From positions 3,870,677 through 3,934,676 of the forward strand of contig VWZX01001666.1 in the NCBI GenBank assembly GCA_013399015.1: a stretch of 64,000 nucleotides of DNA. Reading direction: 5' to 3'. The number at the start of each line of letters is the position of its first letter. Positions within the stretch are counted from its first letter, which is position 1. The notes under the pieces were generated by a model. That model saw nothing but the letters and a program-made list of their open reading frames with translations, was not told the DNA's origin and made no database searches. The DNA is from Galbula dea (taxonomy: Eukaryota; Chordata; Aves; Piciformes; Galbulidae). This document shows, one piece after another, positions 10,801-22,400 of the stretch. Both the position numbers and the translations under genes were made by a program.

Positions 10801-13800
10801 GTCTCAAGAGCTGCACAGGCCATGTGTAACCTTGGTGTGGCTGTAGGCAGGCTGCAGGAGGACCTGTGAAACAAGGAGAAGTCTTGTAGCCACCACAACT
10901 CTTCACCTCAAAGAGCAGCAGGGGCGTTAAGTTGTGGCAGTGTTTTTGCAAGGTGAATGCCTGTAATCTAGGCTAATGTCACCAGTTTGCTCTGTTAGCC
11001 ACCCAGCAGACAAATTACTGGTGTGAGTCATTGTCAACTCCTTCTAAATAAACCAGTGACCTAGAGATGAAAGGCTCTGTGTCCAAATTGTTTTCATTAA
11101 TTACACTGTGGGGCAAGGATAGATTTAATTTCAAGGACAGGAATATTAACCTCAATTCCTTTCCTTAATTGAGTGTGGAGAAACAAGAGGCATAAGCAAG
11201 GGAAGCAGAGAACAAGGACATGGGTCATTAGCACTGTCTTCTGGTCTCACAAGCAGCAGTGTCTTGTAAAAAATGTCACTGCAGCAACCAGGAGCCAGAA
11301 GTTGATCTGGCAATGCACAGAGCATAGGTAATAAGAAAATTTACAGCAGCAATTGGAACTTTGCCTCTGTTTAAATGCACAAGGTCTCAGCACAGGCTGG
11401 TGGTGATAAACCAGTAACTGGAGCCCAGCTCACAACAACTCAGAAGGTAAAATGCTGCAGAGGTCTCCATGGATGATGCTGGCCCCATGGGAAGCCTTTA
11501 AGGGAAAGAGATGTGGTCATTAGTCCTACTTTTATTACTGGTACAGAGCCCTTGCAGAGTATTTTGCACCTGAAGGCTTCAAGTCACTTTCCAAAAAGCA
11601 CCATTAGAGGGAAACAGAGGTCCAGGAGAACACAGCTGATCCTCCAGGAGGTCCATGCCCAATTTGGGAATACAATACAAGATTCCTGCCTGTCCATCCA
11701 GTACTTTATCTAGTGGCTTCCAGTGCTTCTGTCCCTAATTAAACATCCGTTAAGGAGCACGGTCCAGGAGAGGTTGCTTTAGAGCTAAAGACTGCATCCT
11801 TTAGTTCAGTAAGGACTGAGTACTTTTTTTACTGCTCTTATTATTATTTTCAACATTAGACTTTGATGCACATGGAAGCAAACCAGTTACAAACCAGGTC
11901 ACCTGCTGTTGTGAAAATGGGATAGCAATGAATGAATGGGTACATCTTTTGGATTCAAATAGCATGATGAGGATATTAGATCTTAATGGGAGACAATGTG
12001 TCTCTTATGTATTCAAGGCTTTAATAAAAGCATGGGGTTTAGGTAACTGAGTGCTTAGTCTTGCTCAGAGTATAGCTATTCATGAAATAAAACAAGTCTC
12101 AGAGACAGCTTTCTGGTAATGCTCTAAAGAACTTCATGATTCAGGGAGAGAGTAAAATATTCTAAACCAAACCCATTGTTACTTGTTAAAAATTCTCTAA
12201 AAGCATTCCAATGCTATCTTTGTTGTTGCTGTTGAAATGAGAGGTTAACAGAGATCTATTTATGTTATAGGCTTCACTTCCTTGCAAGTGACTGTGCTTA
12301 ATTACATTACAGTGCTGTGCAGTTAGGAAAGAATTTGCTGAAAACTCTCTCCACACAGTGCTCATAAGAAACAAGAATTTCTCACCAAGCTCAAATTCTT
12401 TCTTCTCTGCTGTTTAGAACACAGGAAATGCAAGATCCTCTTCCTCCTAGAAATCCAGCAGTGGCTGCAAAGCCATAAGGATGCATTACCTTCTTGTAAC
12501 AGGGGTGAGAGAGAGAACAGAAGTTAATTAAAGGCATGTTTCACTTACAGCTGGAGAAAAACCTTTAAGGCTCTGCAGAATAATACATTTTGCTAGTCTC
12601 TTGGATTTAGCTCAGTTACTCTTGGCTCCCTGGAGGCCCAGCAGTTTGAAAGAACTGTGGCTACTTGGCTTGAAAAACCAGGACAAACTCCCTTTATTTA
12701 AAATAAATGAATAAATTAATGCCAGAATTTCTTGCAATGATCCAGAAACTGCAGCTGAATTCAGGAGGGGGCAGCCAAAACCCAGAACACTCCAGGAGGG
12801 CACTGTCTTTTGGGCTTGCTCTCAGTGTACCACTGCTGGGTTAGTGAAAGTCTGGTTTGTCCTCTCTTGCTGAAGGGTCACCTCTTGGAGTCTTGCAGAA
12901 ATTTGTGCTTAGCTTGGGGTGCTGTTACCCAACAAGGACTCCCAGCCCCAGCCAGGAGACAGCCAAAGCCAACACCTGTCCAGTGGAGCATGCCCCAGAT
13001 CTGCACCACCAATACCCTAAATTATGGTTGAAATGATCAGTTGATTTTTGATCAATGGCTTCTTCAAACCCAACTCAGGTTCCTTTTTCGTGTATTCTTC
13101 ATCACTGAAGTTTAGGCAAGTTCAGAGGATTTAAAGTTGTCCTCTACTTGCAGTCTCTGCTGTAGGGCTGGACCTGTGCACAGATGGGGCTCAGACTAAT
13201 TACTGACCTTATTTGCCAGTATGTAGAAATGAAGACATGATCACAAATTAACCTCTAAAGTCAAGCAAAGTGGAAAAGAAAAATGTGCTGTTCCTCTTTT
13301 TGTCATGTGTACTAGCAGACAAAAGCAGTGTATTTTCAGGAGGTAAGTGGTAATAAATAAATATGGGTTTCCTGCAGAATTTTTCTGTGTCAGCTTTGCT
13401 GTGGCCAAGTCACAGCATTTACCACAATAAATCTCCAAAAGTTAATTACACAATGCTGAGGTTGCCAGCAGGGGCTGAATTACATCATGCTATAACCTGG
13501 GTTTCCTGAAGGTGAGAGAGAGAGACTTCTGCTGCAGGAGTGCTGAGCAGCAGGAGAAAGCTTGGGCTTCTTTAGATTTGAGCTACATTGCTCACCTTCA
13601 AGCCCTTCAAGCCCTGACACTGCTGCATGGCTGTGATGAGACCCGGAGCAAAGAGCTGGCAACAGCAAAACGATGCCAAATAGCCCTCGTCATCTCCTTT
13701 GTGCAAGGCAATTTTCCCCTTGCATTAACAGGGCAGAGTACTGAGGGCTTTGTACTTCCCATGACTTTTTGGTTTGCAGTTTCCCACAGAGCAGTAAATT

Positions 13801-13838
13801 TTGTACTACTGAAAGCTGTGATTATGCAAAAATACAGC

Positions 13839-13864
13839 TTATTATTATTATTATTTATTATTTT
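13839..13864 (+). repeat. ATT trinucleotide microsatellite
   Basis: TTATTATTATTATTATT followed by an ATTTATTA interruption. It accounts for a run of Leu/Ile codons in the overlapping 13512-13955 open frame, which is one reason not to treat that frame as a gene. Confidence 0.85.
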
Positions 13865-14460
13865 CCTTTATTCTCTTGCCCCCAGCAGAATTGTCACTGC
13901 TTTTGAAGAAGCAGCTCTGCTCTGCAGAGAGAACTCAGCAAGCCTGGCAACTTAAAAATGTGATTGCAAATGAGCAAGTCTTCAGCTGTGAGCACATTTC
14001 CTATGGACACAGTGGCCTGGGAACGTTCCTCAGCTAATTAAAGTGCACTCAGTAGTCATCTGGTGGTGCTGAGAGCTGCTTTACAGCTTGGAAATGGGAA
14101 TTGCAGTGGTTTCCTCCTTCTGGTCCCAGTTGTTGGGAAGGAATGTCACGTGGAGCCTGCTCAATGCACAGAGCTCTCTAATGGGTGCCAAATGGTTTTG
14201 TGTTTGACATTAGACGTTGTTAATAATTTAAGAGCAAAGAAAATGTGTGCTTGGGGAAAGGTTGGGGTTTGCAGCTACTACAAAGAGCCTACTTAAAACC
14301 CAGGCTGACTGTGACCACAGCTGGGCAGGCTTGGACACAAAAAAACCCTTGGATTATAGCAGTTAAGAAGTAGTTGTTTTAGAAATATCTGAAATTAGTC
14401 CTTTTTTATGTTACTGAGCACCTTGGATGTTACATTTGCATTAGGGTTTTCCACATTAAA

Positions 14461-14585
14461 AAAGACCAAACAACAACAGAAAAGAAACACAGCCCCCCCC
14501 CCAAAAAAAAAAAAAAAAAAAAAAAAACACAAAAAAAACCACCAAAACCAAATAAAGAAAAGAAAAAAATCAACAACCAAGAAGA
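14461..14585 (+). repeat. A/C-rich low-complexity tract with C10A25 core
   Basis: The core is ten C (14493-14502) followed by twenty-five A (14503-14527). On both sides it is flanked by A-rich sequence in which single C or CC interrupt runs of A (AAACC- and ACAAC-type units). No retrocopied gene is visible upstream, so it does not look like a processed-pseudogene tail. Read on the minus strand it makes poly-Phe/Gly open frames, which are artefacts. Confidence 0.9.
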
Positions 14586-15787
14586 AACAGAGTACCTAAG
14601 AGACACGAATGAGAGTAGCTTTTGAAATAACTCAAGTGGCTGAAGGCTGCTTGCAGTTACTTGCAGGACAAGTGCAGGGCTTGCCCTGCCCCGGGTAGTG
14701 ACTGCCTGGGTAAGCCCTGACATAAGCCTCGTAGCCATAGTGGCTTCTCTTTAGCCCTGAGAGGACTCACACAGTGCTAGCTGGAGTCCAGCTTCTGCTC
14801 CAGCAGAAGGCAGGACTCTTTTGAAGGGAGAAGTGTGGCATTTGCACCACTCTCATCCTCCTGCTTGCCATGAAAGATGCAGACAGATCCCTTATATATC
14901 AGGTATCTCTGCATTGAACTACATGCCATGTTTTTTGCAGCAGTGCAACCTTTCTAACCTTACTGGTGATTTACCTGAGTGTGACAGAAAGGCAGCTGAG
15001 ATGTGTTTCTGCATTGCCTTCTGGCACATGAGCTTGTAGCCTCCCAGTCAGCTACAGAACCTGGAGGGATGGAGAGGTGAATTTTCCTCTTCTCACTGCA
15101 ATTTAAAGAAAGTCTGTGGAAACTATTCTGGTGGGTCTCCAGTCTGCATCTTATTTAAAATTCAAATTGTCCATTGAGTAGGTTTCCACTTGCTTTAGCA
15201 GAGCTCTGGTGATTTACATCAGTTAAAAATCAGCTCATCATTTCCTTTCAAGCTACTTATATCATTCTGTGGTTATGAGCACTCAGCAGAGCATTTAAGC
15301 TGCATTTTGAAAGAGAAGCAGCCCTCAACAAGCTCTCTGTTGCAAATACAAGTTTGAAGTGATATTTCACAGTGAAAAATAAAGTTATTTTACTCTTCCA
15401 GAGATTGTAGTGAAGTTCAGTGCTACTTCAGACATAGTGATCTGTGTAATAACATGGAAATGTTTCATCCCGTTGCTCTCTGTGTCAATATTTGTCCTTA
15501 TTATGGTTTACAAAATATTGTCATCACAAGCCATTTTATTGAAACTCAGCATGTTATATACATGGCTTTTCCTGGAGCTCTGATGCAGTATCAATTATTT
15601 AATTAGCATGAAGTTTACAACTTTGCTAAAGGTTATCATCTATAATAGATACCTCTGCTTCTGAGTTCCCAAAAGCTGTGCATTGCTACATTTCTGCTAC
15701 ACAAGGGAATGAACTTCTTGTGTGTCTGTACAAATTATGAGAGTGTGGGTTTCCTCTTGATTTTACACTGCTCATTTTAATGATTGA

Positions 15788-15812
15788 CTTAAAAAAAATA
15801 ATAAAATAAAGA
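15788..15812 (+). repeat. A-rich AATA microsatellite-like tract
   Basis: A run of eight or more A followed by ATAATAAAATAAAG. Low-complexity sequence without further structure. Confidence 0.7.
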
Positions 15813-18800
15813 AGTTGCAGCAGGTTTATGCCAGAAAATAAATCCAAGCCCTGCTGTACTTTCTTGGGCTCTGTGGTGATGTAAAACTTGATGTTAGAAC
15901 TGATCTGGGTCACTGTCAGACTGCAACACCAAATGCACTGCTGAGGGTAATGCTCCTTTCAGGAAGAAGTGAACTTTTCTTGCAAATGAGTCCATTTCTG
16001 GTGAGAGAACACTTTCTTGAAGGAGCTAGGTAACTTAGGTATCTGAGCCTTATGCTCAGGAGGGTGCTTGGCACCTGGAAACATTGTTTTCCACTGAAGT
16101 CAGTAGGATTTAGTTTCCTAAAAGACTGAGTTGCTTTTGAAGAGGACTTCTGGTTGGCCAAATCATTTTAATCTGGCATCTCACCCCTGTAAAATAATCA
16201 GCTTTTTTTGCCATATATCAGCCAGGCCAAGGCCACCCTATTTTTACTCCTTCTGTAGTCACTGGCATCCCTGAAAAGTTCCTAAACTTGGAGTGGCACA
16301 GACCACAGAAATTTGGCACCTAATCTTCCAGAGAGAGAAGTGGGCATTGCTGAAGAGTGGTCCAGTAATCCCACAGTCAGGCACTGGGGAATGGGCCCCA
16401 GTTACCATCACTGGCTGAAGGGATCAGTCTTCCAAGTGCATACATTTATTTGTTTTAAATGAGAGAAAGGCTCTTAACTCATGGGGTACATGTAACATTT
16501 TTAACCTGGTCCTACCAGAACTGCAATTTCAAAGACACACAAAGGAGTTTTGTGTTTGTTGTGAAAACCCAGAGCTGCTACAGTTTAGTATTTGGGGGTA
16601 CCTTTCCCCACACACACTTCCATTATTCATGACATGAGGAGGAACTTTCCCAGTGGGGAGGAAATTTTCTGGACTGATGCTCAATGCTGTGGTACCTTGG
16701 AGTTAGGTTTTGGATGTGGGCTGCTGAGTTGTTGTTTCTCTGGTTTACTCCTAAAGGAAGACAAAGTTTAGGCTGTGTGGGAGAACTCTCTTTGTTCCTT
16801 CCATGAACCTGTACTGAAGCAGGTAGGAAACATCAAGCAATCCATTATTTTATAAGAAAGATTGTTTAAACTAGAAATGCCTGGGAGCACCTTAACTCCA
16901 GACAACTGGAAAACATTTTCTAAACCCTCTTATTCAGTAAGAATCATTTAATCCTTTGAAATGTAGGCCATTTTCAAGTCATTTTCTACAACAAATGGGA
17001 CCAGCTCAATCTGTTCTTCACAATTTAGTAATTTAAAAGGACATAACTGAATTTTATTTTAATGGTAATTGCAAACTCATGTGGAAAATGTAAATGCACA
17101 CTTCCCCATTAGCTTGCAGCATAAACCATGGCTTCTATTAATGTATTCCAATTTGTAATTCTTTGCACAGTATGAGATTTGAAAGCTGTGATTAAAATTA
17201 ATTAGGTTAAGTAAAGTTTATCCCCCCTGAGCACTTCTATTTGAAGAAAGAAATAGTAAAACACTAGCTACATCTGGCACCACAGGAGGCAAAAGCATCC
17301 CAAGGAGCAGCAGTATTGCTGTTGCAGAACAGTTGCATGCTGCTTTGTTGGTGTACCTGAAGCACCATGCATAGTCTTTTCTACCAGCTACTTACTCTCT
17401 GCCTCTTGTAAGTGCTCTGGAGCTACAGCCTCTGTCTGAGCATCTTTGTCCTGCAGTGGATGATGTTCCTTTGCAAGTGGCATCATTACTACCTAGCTAG
17501 GCACTGAGAGTGAAATGAATCTCCCAAGTTCAAGAGGCAGCAGAAAGGTTGTCCTGAGGGAGCTCCTGAAGTTTTGGCCTGCTAGTTTATTTGGTTGTTG
17601 TTGGTTGGGGTTTGGCCAAATGCTTTTTAAAGGATATTTAGGGTTGGGTTTTTTCCTTAAAAGGGAGTATTTGGATAAAGAGGAGTGTGTTAGGAACATT
17701 GAGCTTGCTGGAGTGGAAAGGCCTTTTTGAAAGAAAAGACAAGACAGTCATGCTGTGACCTCCTCTCTCTGGTCCAGAGACCGGGACACTGCCTGGAAAC
17801 ACTGTGTGACTTGCCTGTCTGCTGCATTTTACACTCTACAACAAATGGTGGCAACAAATACACCCAAACCTGGTCTTTTGCCATTCTCTTTTCCTTCAGA
17901 GCAACTAATTGACTAATTGAGCAATTCTTTTCCAGGTGCAGCCATTTGCAGTCAGCACCCGTTGCAGCCAATCTCTTTAGTTGCTGGATATTGGCTGTGC
18001 TTGAGCCAATAAGCAGGTTTGTGCTAGAAGCAGGAAAGTATATCTGGAGACTGATATCATTTGGTGACCTAAAACAGAGCCTTCACACCTCTCTGATGAA
18101 GACAGACTGTGCCCAGCAGGAGAAGGTAAGGTCAATATCTTAGATACTAGCTCTTGAAAATGTTTTGCCCTTTGCTTTCTCTTCCAGTCAGATCTCACCA
18201 TGAGCTGTGGCCAGCAGAGCCCTCCCTGCTCCTCTGAGTCAGGTTCCCATGCCAGGAGCCCTCTGTGCTTGTCTGGTGGTTACTAGGATGCATCTCAGGA
18301 ATTCAGTCAGATGGGACTGTGAGACATGCTAGGAGGTCTAGTCTGAGCAAGGAGAATGAAGTGTTCTTGCAGACAGTGAAGCACCGTGGCCCACAGCACT
18401 CAGCAGCCACCCCAGCAGATAGCAGAGGTACACACTGAGGTAGGGGTGACTCCTAAGCTAAGCCAATTCAAAACTGGATAAAAATTTTAGAGGAATTTAA
18501 AAAATGAAACCTAAAGCACACCCCAGGTCAGCAGTGACACCTGGGAGGAAGTTTTCACATCCGACACTTGCCATGGTGTCTGACTAGGAAAGGAAGAGAA
18601 ATGAATTTTGCTGGTTTTACCCTTGCTCCAGTCCAATATTAACAAGCAAAACAACACATAAGTTGGTGATTTTCTCACCTGAACTCTTCATCTCAAACTT
18701 CATTGCCTGAAGTCAGGCACTGTTACAAAGCTCAGTCCTGGTGGAAGCATGAGACCAAGCTGCCATACGTGGCAGAGGAACCACCACAGGCTGGCATTCA

Positions 18801-18884
18801 GGGCAAAACTGCTCATTTCTCTTTCTTTGGTGTGGGAGTTGCAAAAGAGGAAATGGGAAATCCCATTAAAGTGAAAATGTTTTC

Positions 18885-19432
18885 CATTGCCTCCCTGTAC
18901 TTAGCACTGCTGAGGTCACACCTTGAAAACTGTGTTCCATTCTGGGCCCCTCATTGCAAGAAAAATATTCAGGTGCTGGAGTGTGCCCAAAAAAGGGCAA
19001 CAAAGCTGGTGAAAGGTCTAGAGAGCAAGACTTAATGAGGAGCAGCTGAGGGCACTGGGGTTGTTTGGGCTGGAGAGCAGGAGGCTCAGGGGAGACACTG
19101 CTCTACAACTCCCTGAGAGGAGGTGGTAGAAAGGTAGAGGTTGGTCTCTTCTCCCAGCTGACTAGCAATAGGACAAGAGGAAATGGCCTCAAGTTCCACC
19201 AGGGGAGGTTCAGGTTGGATATTGGGGGGAAAAAATCTTCACTGAAAGGGCTGTTAGACATTGGCCCAGGCTGCCCAGGGAAGTGGTGGAGTCACCATCC
19301 CTGGAGGGGTTAATAAAAGTGTAGATATGGCACTTTGCAGCGTGGTTTAGTGTCATGATGGTGTTGGGTTAACAATTGGACTTGGTGATCTTAGAGGTTT
19401 TTTCCAACCTCAATGATTCTGTGACTCTATGG
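18885..19432 (+). mobile_element. CR1 LINE, 5'-truncated, 3' end, sense
   Basis: This is a 5'-truncated copy of chicken repeat 1, the dominant non-LTR retrotransposon of birds. The left part still reads as the C-terminal region of CR1 ORF2, with the hallmark string LRSHLENC-FWAPHCKKN...KRATKLVKGLE, until a stop at 19033-19035 where the family normally continues, so the reading frame is broken. The right part contains the standard CR1 blocks: the glycine- and arginine-rich TSNRTRGNGLK region (about 19160-19200), GGCTGCCCAGGGAAGTGG near 19268, GGAGTCACCATCCCTGG near 19287, TTGGACTTGGTGATCTTAGA near 19377, and a terminal ATTCTGTGACTCTATGG, a degenerate form of the ATTCTATG octamer end. It is not autonomous. 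The left boundary is approximate. Confidence 0.95.
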
Positions 19433-22400
19433 TGTTTCTGGATCAGAAGGAATGACCAGAGAAGTTAGTCATATGTCCCTTTAGCTATGCAACTGCCCAA
19501 GCCAGTAAAACCACTGCCACTGGGTTGGTAAACAAAAAGAAACCAGAAGACTTTGCAATCCTGTGCAAAGCTGCAGGCTTCACAGAGCAATTTGTAGTTT
19601 CTCAGGCTCAAAAGGAAGCTCTGCAATCCCTGGGTCTCTCATCCTTTTAACTCAGGCCAGGGAGCTACACCCAATAATTTCTTTTGCAGGCCTGTAATTT
19701 ACCTGAGCTAGGACCATGTGCTTTAGCAAAAGGGCAGGGAGAAGGGAGGGGGTGTGTTGTTAGACTTGACATGACACTAAATCCTTGCTGAGAAAACAGC
19801 ATGAGGCTATGGAGACCAGCAGACACTGTGTCTCCAAGCCAGGTGGATGGGAGGGCTGGGGAGGCAGCAGTAGATGAGCAGTGACTGGCTGGGCTCTGCT
19901 GTGCCCAGTCTGAAGGACACCCATCCCACTGGGTACTGAGGGTCTCACTGCACCTCCTTATCCCTGGGGCTACCATCATAAGTTCAGAGCAGGTCTGAGT
20001 CTTGCATTTAGTCAACAGCAAGAAGCCACTCAACATGCTGGGTACCAAGATCTTGTTGCATTTTTTACATATCACAGACAATCCCACTCCTTCCAGCTGT
20101 CCCTTTTCCTCCCCTCACCTCTCTCCTTGACACAGCACTGACACCACAGCTGCTCTCCTCTTCCTGCCCTTCTGTGTTCCTCACCCCCACTGCTGCATCC
20201 ACAAGCCAAGCAGCATGGGTTTGCTTATTTATTGAAGGAGTCTTAGAGCAGTGGGAGGAAAAGACATGATGATGACAGAAAAGTAGGCAAATAGGTCATG
20301 CTGGCTGGTAGTGCTGGGAGCACACAGGTGACTGGGAGTAGGAGCAGCGTGTGATGAAGGATAACATTAGGAAAAGAAGCAGCACATTTACATGGAGCTT
20401 TGGCAGCTGTGAAACATTCATAGGAGAGCAAAAAGTGAAGGCTAGCATGGGACCTTGGTAAAAGGAGTTTCCACTCCCCAGCATTCATATTAGGGAGAAT
20501 GAGAAGGGCCAGTTGGAGTTACTACTAAGGTCTCCCAGCCCTTTCAGCCTGTCTTTGATGGATGCTTAGAGAAACAGGGCATAGATGTTGAGATCTTTCT
20601 CCTGGCAAAGTGTCCTGGACTTGAGTGAGCAGCTTGGGTTTCTTTTGAGCTGGAAGTTGCAACATAAATCATGTTTCATGAACCTTCATAGCTGTGAAGT
20701 ACAAAATTAAACCAACTGTGAAGCATCTTAAAAACTGAGATCTTCCTATGCAACACTTACCCTAGAGGGCTCCATTTTTCCATGTACCTAGAGAAGACTG
20801 CATGTCATCCAGACTTAGGTAAAGGGGCTTGTGAGATTAGTTTTCCTATTCTTTCATAGTGCAATAATCTTTCCAAAATGACAGCTCTTCAGAGGCTTGA
20901 CCAACCTGCTTCAAATAAGCATCTTCTTCCCTACAGAGGTGAACAACAATCTAGTGGACCACTCTGCCATCAATATTTATCAAGTTAGAAGTCATTAGGA
21001 CAAATCTGGCCATTTGCTCTCTGACTTTGAGACAACCAGACCATTAGCTCATGCAAGGGATCTTGGCATGAACTGATCAGGCTCCTGGAAAGTTGTTTTG
21101 CTGATTGCTGAAGTGGAAAACAGGCAGTGGTGGAAGTGGCATGGAATTACCAGTGAAAGCACACAGAAAAGGTGTGAGAGCCTCTGCCTCACCTACTCTG
21201 GGAGGAAATTCTTGTTGTAAGAGACATGTTTCCAGCTAGGAGGGACTGTTCATACCCTGTCAGTGCAGAGCTGGTGTTAGCTAGTTCACAAGTTGCTGGG
21301 ATGCTAGCACTTTAAAATTAGGAGTTTGGTTTGTTTGGTTGGAGTAGGTTGTTTGGGTTGGGTTGGGTTTGGGTTTTTTGGGGGGGAAACAAGATGATCC
21401 TCCATATAATAGATCTGAAGAAAGGATGTGATCAACTGCCATATAGTAGCAGTATAAACTCTTGCTGACCTGCATGGTGGTGTGGTCCCAAAGCAGGGGA
21501 TCAGTGAGGTTACTGTGCACGTGGGACTTTGCAGAAGGAGAGGCTAACATATTTCTGCTGGCATGGCAAAAAAATTCATAACAAATCTGCAACTCTGCTT
21601 CAAAGGTCACCATAAACAATCCAGTGCTCTCCTTAGTGTCTACACCCTGCAAATGTTTCACCCACAAGAAACCTGTGAACTGAATAAACAGCTGCTGCTC
21701 CAAGCTCCAAATCAAATGTACAAGATTCTGCTAACAGACAGGCATTTGCATTGCAAAAGCAGATTTCATATTACCAATATCTGTGGCACAATTAGGCTTA
21801 TAGCTGAGCTTTTAGGTGTTTAAATGAATTCATGATAGTATACTTGAGGAAATTATCACTTCCATAAAAAAAAAAGGCAGCAGCTCTAAAATGTCAAAAA
21901 GATAAAAGTGGTAGATGATGTAGATGTATTTAACATCTCAGGTAAATGGGGCTTATTAGCTACAATATTTCATGCAGTACAACCCAAGGTCTGCACATAT
22001 GAAAAACCTCCCTTGGGTTTTTGTAGCACATGAGTTCTCTAGGTCTTCTCCCATGTTGTTGCATGAATTGTTTTGACACAGCAGTTCAGTGTGTAACTCT
22101 AGCAGTCCTCACACTGAACAGAACACTACCCTGAGAGCTCTGGCCCTTGAAATTGCTTATGTTACTGCATACAGTGGCCACCAAGGGCACATCCAGCCCA
22201 TCCCTGAGAGCTCCCAGTGGGGGATGCTCTCCTAGAGACCTGGGTGTCAGAAGCAGAGCAGGTATGAAGTGATCCTTCTCTCCTAGTCACTCGCCTCACA
22301 GTTACCTGGGACTTGGGATCTCTAAAGAAAGCACAAAGGGTCTGAAGCTTCTTGGTGACTGTTCCTGCCATGAGTTTATCTTGGTGCTTCCCCAAATCTG

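Larger units (their letters stand above)
4931..18884. other. Intergenic DNA downstream of MAP3K7, no gene recognised
   Basis: I see no gene in this 14 kb stretch. The longest open frames are 168 codons at 8642-9148 plus, 147 codons at 13512-13955 plus and 130 codons at 9531-9923 plus. None shows a recognisable domain, and lengths like these are expected by chance in a window of this size. No CpG-rich promoter is visible. Low-complexity content includes an AC microsatellite near 7861, an ATT microsatellite near 13840, a C10A25 tract near 14500, an A-rich AATA tract near 15790 and a G/T-rich tract near 17580-17660. The rest appears to be unique sequence. The part at 16900-17230 is notably AT-rich with repeated TAAT/ATTA cores and could be a conserved non-coding element. 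Confidence 0.7.

Noticed and set aside
13512..13955. 147-codon open frame
   Set aside because: No recognisable domain; its length is helped by an ATT microsatellite and such frames are expected by chance.
14395..14738. Minus-strand frames rich in Phe, Gly and Trp across the C10A25 tract
   Set aside because: Artefact of translating homopolymer and low-complexity DNA.
17636..17655. TTTAGGGTTGGG as interstitial telomeric sequence
   Set aside because: Only one imperfect unit of TTAGGG; better explained as one of the G/T-rich tracts.
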